12,522 bases of DNA from Smittium culicis (taxonomy: Eukaryota; Kickxellomycota; Harpellomycetes; Harpellales; Legeriomycetaceae). Made by a program: the position numbers and the translations under genes. Within the stretch, counting starts at the first letter, position 1, and each line of letters begins with the position of its first letter. The stretch lies in assembly GCA_001970855.1 (NCBI GenBank), contig LSSN01005044.1, positions 1 through 12,522 on the forward strand, read 5' to 3'. Shown one piece after another: positions 8,013 to 12,522 of the stretch. The notes beneath the pieces are model-generated. The model saw only the letters and a list, made by a program, of their open reading frames with translations. It was not told the origin of the DNA and did no database searches.

Positions 8013-10105
8013 AATTTTAATAATATATTTATAACAGTAATTTTATAAAATTAAATCCTTTCTTATAAATTGATATTATAGGTATCTTTTTTTTTTTTTG
8101 AGTAAAAAGTATTGACCTTAAAATTCATAATCGACATAATAGTTTTTATTAATTTTTATTTAGAATTAAATTTTTTAAAACTCCTTTTCTTATTATTATA
8201 GTATTTAATCAAGAGATAAGAAATAAAATACTCTCAAACCTTTATATAATTGATTACATGTATTATATAAAAAATTACTATCAGCACTTTTCGCTTTTAT
8301 CTTTTTTTTTTACTTTCTAGCTCCATTTATCTAAGCCTAATTCCTTAATTTTAATTAAAGGTAGTAGTATGAATTATCTACGGAATTATGAAATACTAAA
8401 TTCGTCAAATTAATCTTATTTCATTTTTTTATTTGTCTCTTTATTAAGGATTCTTATACCTTTTTAAAAATTCATTCCAATATACATTCATTTAAAATGA
8501 ATTTTATTTCTATTTCTAGCCTAAAATTATGATTTATAAACTCAATATTGTGTTAGTCTAAATATTAGTATTTTTTTGTTGAAAAATAATTCAACACTCA
8601 AAAATTTTGAATCTTTTCATCAATATAGTAAATTCATGATTTCCCATCGTTTTATATAGCTAGTTTTTGATATTAATTAGAGTTATTTATCAACGACTTT
8701 TATAACGAGAAATCATTCAGAAATTTAATAATATTATATTTGCAGATCAACAAAATATTCAAATTACTCTTCTGCCTATTCGCTTTTACATATTTTTTGT
8801 GTGCGAGTAATGAAAGTTAATATAAAATATGCATATTTACGATGTAAATAACTAATTAAGAAAACATATATATCACTTTGAAGTTTAAAAATAACTTGTA
8901 AAATTTATTATGTATATTATTGTTTTAATTTCGATATTATTCCTGAAACTATAGTTTACTTCTACTTCAATACTATGCATCAATTTTTAGATCATTCAAT
9001 GCTTTGCTTGAATTTATACTTATCAATATCAAATTACTTTAATAAATAAATAAGCTTAAATGACGCCTTTAAAAATTATTAGCTTATATAAACATTAAAA
9101 AACTCGGCAATAACAGAAATTTTATTTACTGAAAACTCTTTTAATATAAAATAAATCAATACAAATAGATTATAATATTCTCAATTCACAAACTACAAAT
9201 ATAGTCTGACTATTTAATCAATCCACTTGCCAATAATAGACTGCTTTTTAATTATTTCCATCCTAAATCAATAAAAACTCGTATTATACGCCTTTCAAAT
9301 TAACCGATCGATGGCAGCACTCTTCAAAAAATGAGCCTTTATTTCATTTCCTGTTGATTCATAAATTTAAAAGCGAGTATATTTGCTTTATTTATTCATT
9401 AGAATGAATAACTCGATGATCATTAAAGTAGTCTTTTTTTTTATTCAGCTGTGTATTACATGTAGCCAAAAGAAATTTCCTCCGCTTAGAAAAGACAGGA
9501 TAATAACGTGAATATTGGTAATTTTTCTGTGATTAATTTTTGTAAAAAAGAATACCTTGAGCGAATAGCAAGTCAAACTAGGTTTACATACTAATATCAA
9601 CCTTGTTTATATATATTAAATAGCATTAATTTGTAATTATATCCACTCCAAAAATCACATATGTAAATACATTATTTTATGAACATTTAATTGATAGCTT
9701 TGAAGTAATATAAATTCTGCATTAATGGATGTGGGAGAGACATTTTCTTGATAGATAAATTATTTTGACTAAAAACTTGCTGATTTTAAAATTAAGGTTA
9801 TATAATTTTTAACTTTACATTATGTATGATTTTTTATTAGAAGAGGGGATTAATAACATACCTTCTGCTTTCAGTAGTAAATTTTTGGGTTACCATGAAT
9901 ACTCAACCGCATTTAACAACAATTAAATTTTTTTGTGAGTTTTATTAATATATTTTCACATTCAAAAAGAAAGTCTAATTATAAAACATAGTAGCCTTTT
10001 CATTAATTGTTGGCTATAAACTAAGATATAAATATTTTTTGAACGTGTATAGATAAACTACCGAAAAAATTACCTATGATCCAAATAAGGGGCCTAAGCT
10101 AACTC

Positions 10106-10125
10106 AAGAAAAGAAAAGAAAAGAA
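10106..10125 (+). repeat. (AAGAA)4 microsatellite
   Basis: Four perfect AAGAA units, followed directly by a GC-richer patch (CCCTG). Confidence 0.85.
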
Positions 10126-10198
10126 CCCTGTTCTACTCGATAGAAATGAATTTTCAGTAATTTTACAAAAATTTCGAGTAAAAATTTAAATTATAAAT

Positions 10199-10219
10199 AT
10201 TCTGCATCGACAGCAGAAT
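10199..10219 (+). repeat. Hairpin ATTCTGC / GCAGAAT
   Basis: A 7-bp perfect stem with a 7-nt loop. Its GCAGAA/TTCTGC arms recur in the opposite order in the hairpin at 10431-10448. Confidence 0.55.
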
Positions 10220-10430
10220 TAATTAGCATTCAAATCACTGCCAATAATCTGAATAATGGGTACCTTGGTTATTATATATCGGATACTATTTTGAAGAAGC
10301 GGAATTTTTTTACTAGGTATTTTAGTTACTAAATTGAGTTTGACAAAAATATTTATTGAATCAGATTATTTAATCGAAATTATTTTCTTGTATAGTAAAA
10401 AATAATAGACCTTACGATCATGAAAAGAGT

Positions 10431-10448
10431 AGCAGAAAATGTTCTGCT
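10431..10448 (+). repeat. Hairpin AGCAGAA / TTCTGCT
   Basis: A 7-bp perfect stem with a 4-nt loop in an AT-rich setting. It shares arm sequences with the hairpin 210 bp upstream. Confidence 0.55.
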
Positions 10449-11265
10449 CCTCGGAAAAAAAACTCCAGTGTAGATAATATATTGCATTTTATATTATGAT
10501 TTTATATTACATTTTTCTATTTTCATACAAAAGTTTATAAGATCTGATAAGAATTAACAATAGCAAATCTGAATTGTACATGAATCTTTGTTTTATTCCA
10601 GGAATCTAAAATGCAAAAATATTGGTGATAATAATACAAAAAATATATCAGCTAGCCAAAAAATAAAACATGTATACTAAAGGAGTCAATTTTTAATTTT
10701 AAAAGCGCAGATTTTGTTATACTAAAATGGAATTTAAACAAAAAACGAATTTAAACCTTAACTATCCATATATTTTTAGTGATAGAAAGTAAAAAGTAAA
10801 CTCTTTGGTTCAAATAAAAGTATACAATTTTTAGGTAAGAATTGAATGCTAATATGATAGAATTTCTTGTATAAATTTTGTTAGATAAATTTAGTAACTA
10901 TTTTTATTTTATAATTAAGGTAAACGTCTATTTAAGGAGTAACCTTTCCTTCAGCTATTGAATAATTAATACTGGGATTAAATTTTAATAGACTTCTTAG
11001 CTTCAAAATCAGTATGAGTTATTTTTTATAAATTTAGTTTTAATGAAGTTTATTGACCAAAAAGTTCCATTTTTAATAAATACTTTGAATTCTTAAATCT
11101 TCAAAAAACAGCTGAAAATACATTAATCTTATTGCAGCATTAATTTTCAAAAAAAAAATAATAATTTTTATTATTAAAGTCAAGGCGAATCTTAAAAGTA
11201 CTTTTTAATGTCTGAAGATATTTGTATTCTTCTAGTAAATCTTTTTTTATATATATTTTTTCTAG

Positions 11266-11285
11266 TTTATTTATTTATTCATTTA
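11266..11285 (+). repeat. TTTA tetranucleotide microsatellite
   Basis: Five tandem tetramers, TTTA three times, then TTCA, then TTTA. It explains the low-complexity open frame at 11222-11407. Confidence 0.75.
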
Positions 11286-11549
11286 TTTTTAATGTCTTGG
11301 ACGCCATAAAATATGCTTTACTTTGTATTATTTTTTCGTTTACTCAGCATAAAACATTGATTTTGTTATATGTTATTGTATTAATAAAACGTAATATATG
11401 TTATTGATAAAAAGTAATCAAATTTAATAAGAGACAGGTCTAGTAAATTTTTTATAGCGCTTGGAAAGAGTAAATAAAATTTATAAAAACAAGATTTTTA
11501 CTTTTTAATTTCAGATTCATTTCAAATACCATTACTAGAATTTCTTGTG

Positions 11550-11561
11550 CAGGTAACCCTC
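11550..11561 (+). repeat. Left terminal inverted repeat
   Basis: CAGGTAACCCTC, perfect inverse of 11953-11964. It is followed by GTTACTAGTG, a diverged form of the TTATTCGCG subterminal motif. Confidence 0.75.
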
Positions 11562-11952
11562 GTTACTAGTGAAAATTTGAAATGCAGCAAAAAAAAATTA
11601 AATTATTTTTTTATTTATGCGAATTTTTTCGTTTGGTGATTGGGCAATACAGAGTTTCTGATTCCTTTAGCCATTTAATGGGTCAACATTCTTGAATTTA
11701 AACAAAAAAAAGCAATTGGCTAAATCCAGGTTTATTATTTAACTATTGGATAAACTAATACATAATACCCAATAAAGTTTATATTTCTAAATCATTTATC
11801 TACTTGAAACTAGGTCAGCGAGTTTTTTCATGGTTCAACCTCGTCATTCGCGAATTTTTAAAGAACAAAATAACATAATTATGCTTTAATCAGTGCATAT
11901 TTTGAATCTTGTTATTCGCGAGAACTTTATTAAAAAAAAGACCGCGAATAAA

Positions 11953-11964
11953 GAGGGTTACCTG
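11953..11964 (-). repeat. Right terminal inverted repeat
   Basis: GAGGGTTACCTG, perfect inverse of 11550-11561, followed by TACTG and TA, the likely true end and target dinucleotide. Confidence 0.75.
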
Positions 11965-12522
11965 TACTGTATAGTATTCTGGATGTTTTACTTTTTACTA
12001 GAAGAGCAGGGAGTCTTTAAGAATATTAAATTTATCTAAACGCCTATCAAAATATTCTCGATAAAATCATGTGTTAGCGCAGCTTTATATAATCTCCTTA
12101 AAACTGTGTAATGAAGAAGAAAATATACAACTATCATTTATTTCTAAAAAATTGATATTAATTGTAAAAAATACTCTTCGTCATGTTATTTATATGCATT
12201 TTTTAAACCCATTCAAATGCCATAAGGAGTAATAGAAATTCAATTTTTATCATATGTTTAAATTCGACAGCAAATAATAGTCTAACCAAGATTTATTATA
12301 CTAAAGATCTTAAAAAAAAAACATATTTTATAAGTATGTAGTTAAATTCATAATTCAAATCATTTTCATTCAAGTACTTTATCGAAGAGTACTTATTAAG
12401 ATCAGGAATTATACAACAATCATTTATGTGAATTAATTTAGTTGGCGTAGGTTAGAATTTTACTCAAACATACCTTCAGCCAGTTTAGTATTCCTAAAAA
12501 AGCTGAATTAGTGCAATTTTTT

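Larger units (their letters stand above)
11545..11969. mobile_element. MITE-like non-autonomous DNA transposon (pogo/Tc1-mariner-type ends)
   Basis: CAGGTAACCCTC at 11550-11561 is the exact inverse of GAGGGTTACCTG at 11953-11964, giving a 12-bp perfect terminal inverted repeat. Extended outward, the right end reads CAGTACAGGTAACCCTC (as reverse complement) next to a TA dinucleotide at 11970-11971; the left end matches this at 14 of 17 positions and its flanking TA is lost (TC). Inward the ends continue as CCCTC(T/G)TTA(T/C)T... with lower identity. Subterminal motifs are ATTCGCGAAT (11846-11855), TTATTCGCG (11912-11920) and its inverse CGCGAATAA (11943-11951), and GCGAAT (11619). The element is about 425 bp with no coding capacity, so it needs a transposase in trans. 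CAG starts, TA targets and CTCGTTATTCGCG-like subtermini recall pogo/Tigger-type elements; that family link is from memory. Confidence 0.65.
5906..12522. other. Long gene-free, extremely AT-rich block
   Basis: More than 6.6 kb to the window edge has no credible coding sequence on either strand. Only two frames exceed 60 codons (6352-6603 and 11222-11407 on +), and both are low-complexity Phe/Ile/Leu/Ser runs with no domain. Sampled 60-bp lines run from about 13% GC (8041) to 28% (11821), against about 45% in a PMT line (3421). Homopolymer A/T runs, short AT microsatellites and isolated slightly GC-richer patches (about 6310, 7624, 9301, 10085, 10431) are scattered through it. It could be centromeric or pericentromeric DNA, a subtelomere, an AT-rich block of decayed mobile elements, or a large intergenic spacer. 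No tRNA, rRNA, LTR or transposase remnant is recognisable, apart from the MITE-like element at 11545-11969. Confidence 0.75.

Noticed and set aside
5780..10070. Point-centromere elements (CACATG near 5786, CCGAAAAAA near 10060)
   Set aside because: They are thousands of bases apart and match only fragments of the CDEI/CDEIII consensus, so this is not a point centromere.
11222..11407. 61-codon open frame on the + strand, Phe/Ile-rich
   Set aside because: Created by TTTA and T-rich repeats; no evidence of a real protein.
9855..12480. AACATACCTTC(T/A)GC repeated at 9855 and 12467
   Set aside because: 13 of 14 matching bases in AT-rich DNA of this length can occur by chance.
1..12522. CRISPR arrays, prokaryotic operons, riboswitches
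   Set aside because: Spliced eukaryotic genes are present and no regularly spaced repeats were seen.

Overview
The window is nuclear DNA of an ascomycete fungus, probably a yeast-like lineage that kept several introns. The grounds are an RPB7-type RNA polymerase II subunit gene split by phase-0 introns, a PMT2-family protein O-mannosyltransferase, short GT..AG introns (98-147 bp, two with a clear CTAAC branch site), and AT-rich spacers full of homopolymer runs. Four CTG codons in RPB7 fall at positions that are leucine across the family, which argues against the CUG-Ser and CUG-Ala yeast codes. I cannot name the species.

Layout. Positions 1-946 hold the 3' part of RPB7 on the + strand: the end of one intron, four exons and three complete introns. 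The tiny first exon lies upstream of the window. Positions 947-1983 are a convergent intergenic region without genes, with poly-A/T runs, G/C tracts that could form a G-quadruplex or a long hairpin, and a 24-bp imperfect tandem repeat. Positions 4589 down to 1984 hold the PMT gene on the - strand, with one 98-bp intron after codon 55 and an 835-residue product. A TATAAAA box lies about 60 bp upstream of its ATG.

Positions 4590 to 12522 carry no gene I can support. The first part (about 4.6-5.9 kb) is moderately AT-rich, has a small patch of about 40% GC near 5.3-5.5 kb, and has a dense cluster of GCGAAT/ATTCGC hexamers. From about 5.9 kb to the end the DNA is extremely AT-rich (sampled lines 13-28% GC), with stops in all frames. 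It looks like decayed intergenic, centromere-flanking, subtelomeric or AT-isochore sequence. Inside it, 11545-11969 has the form of a short non-autonomous DNA transposon: a 12-bp perfect terminal inverted repeat, extendable imperfectly to about 17 bp, and repeated subterminal ATTCGCG motifs like pogo/Tc1-mariner ends.

The two genes have unrelated jobs (transcription and ER protein mannosylation). They are convergent neighbours, not a functional cluster. I found no undescribed multi-gene system. The points most worth a second look are the MITE-like element, the GCGAAT cluster, the in-frame alternative acceptor in RPB7 intron 4, the extra Ser/Asn-rich loop of the PMT protein, and the long gene-free AT-rich block.
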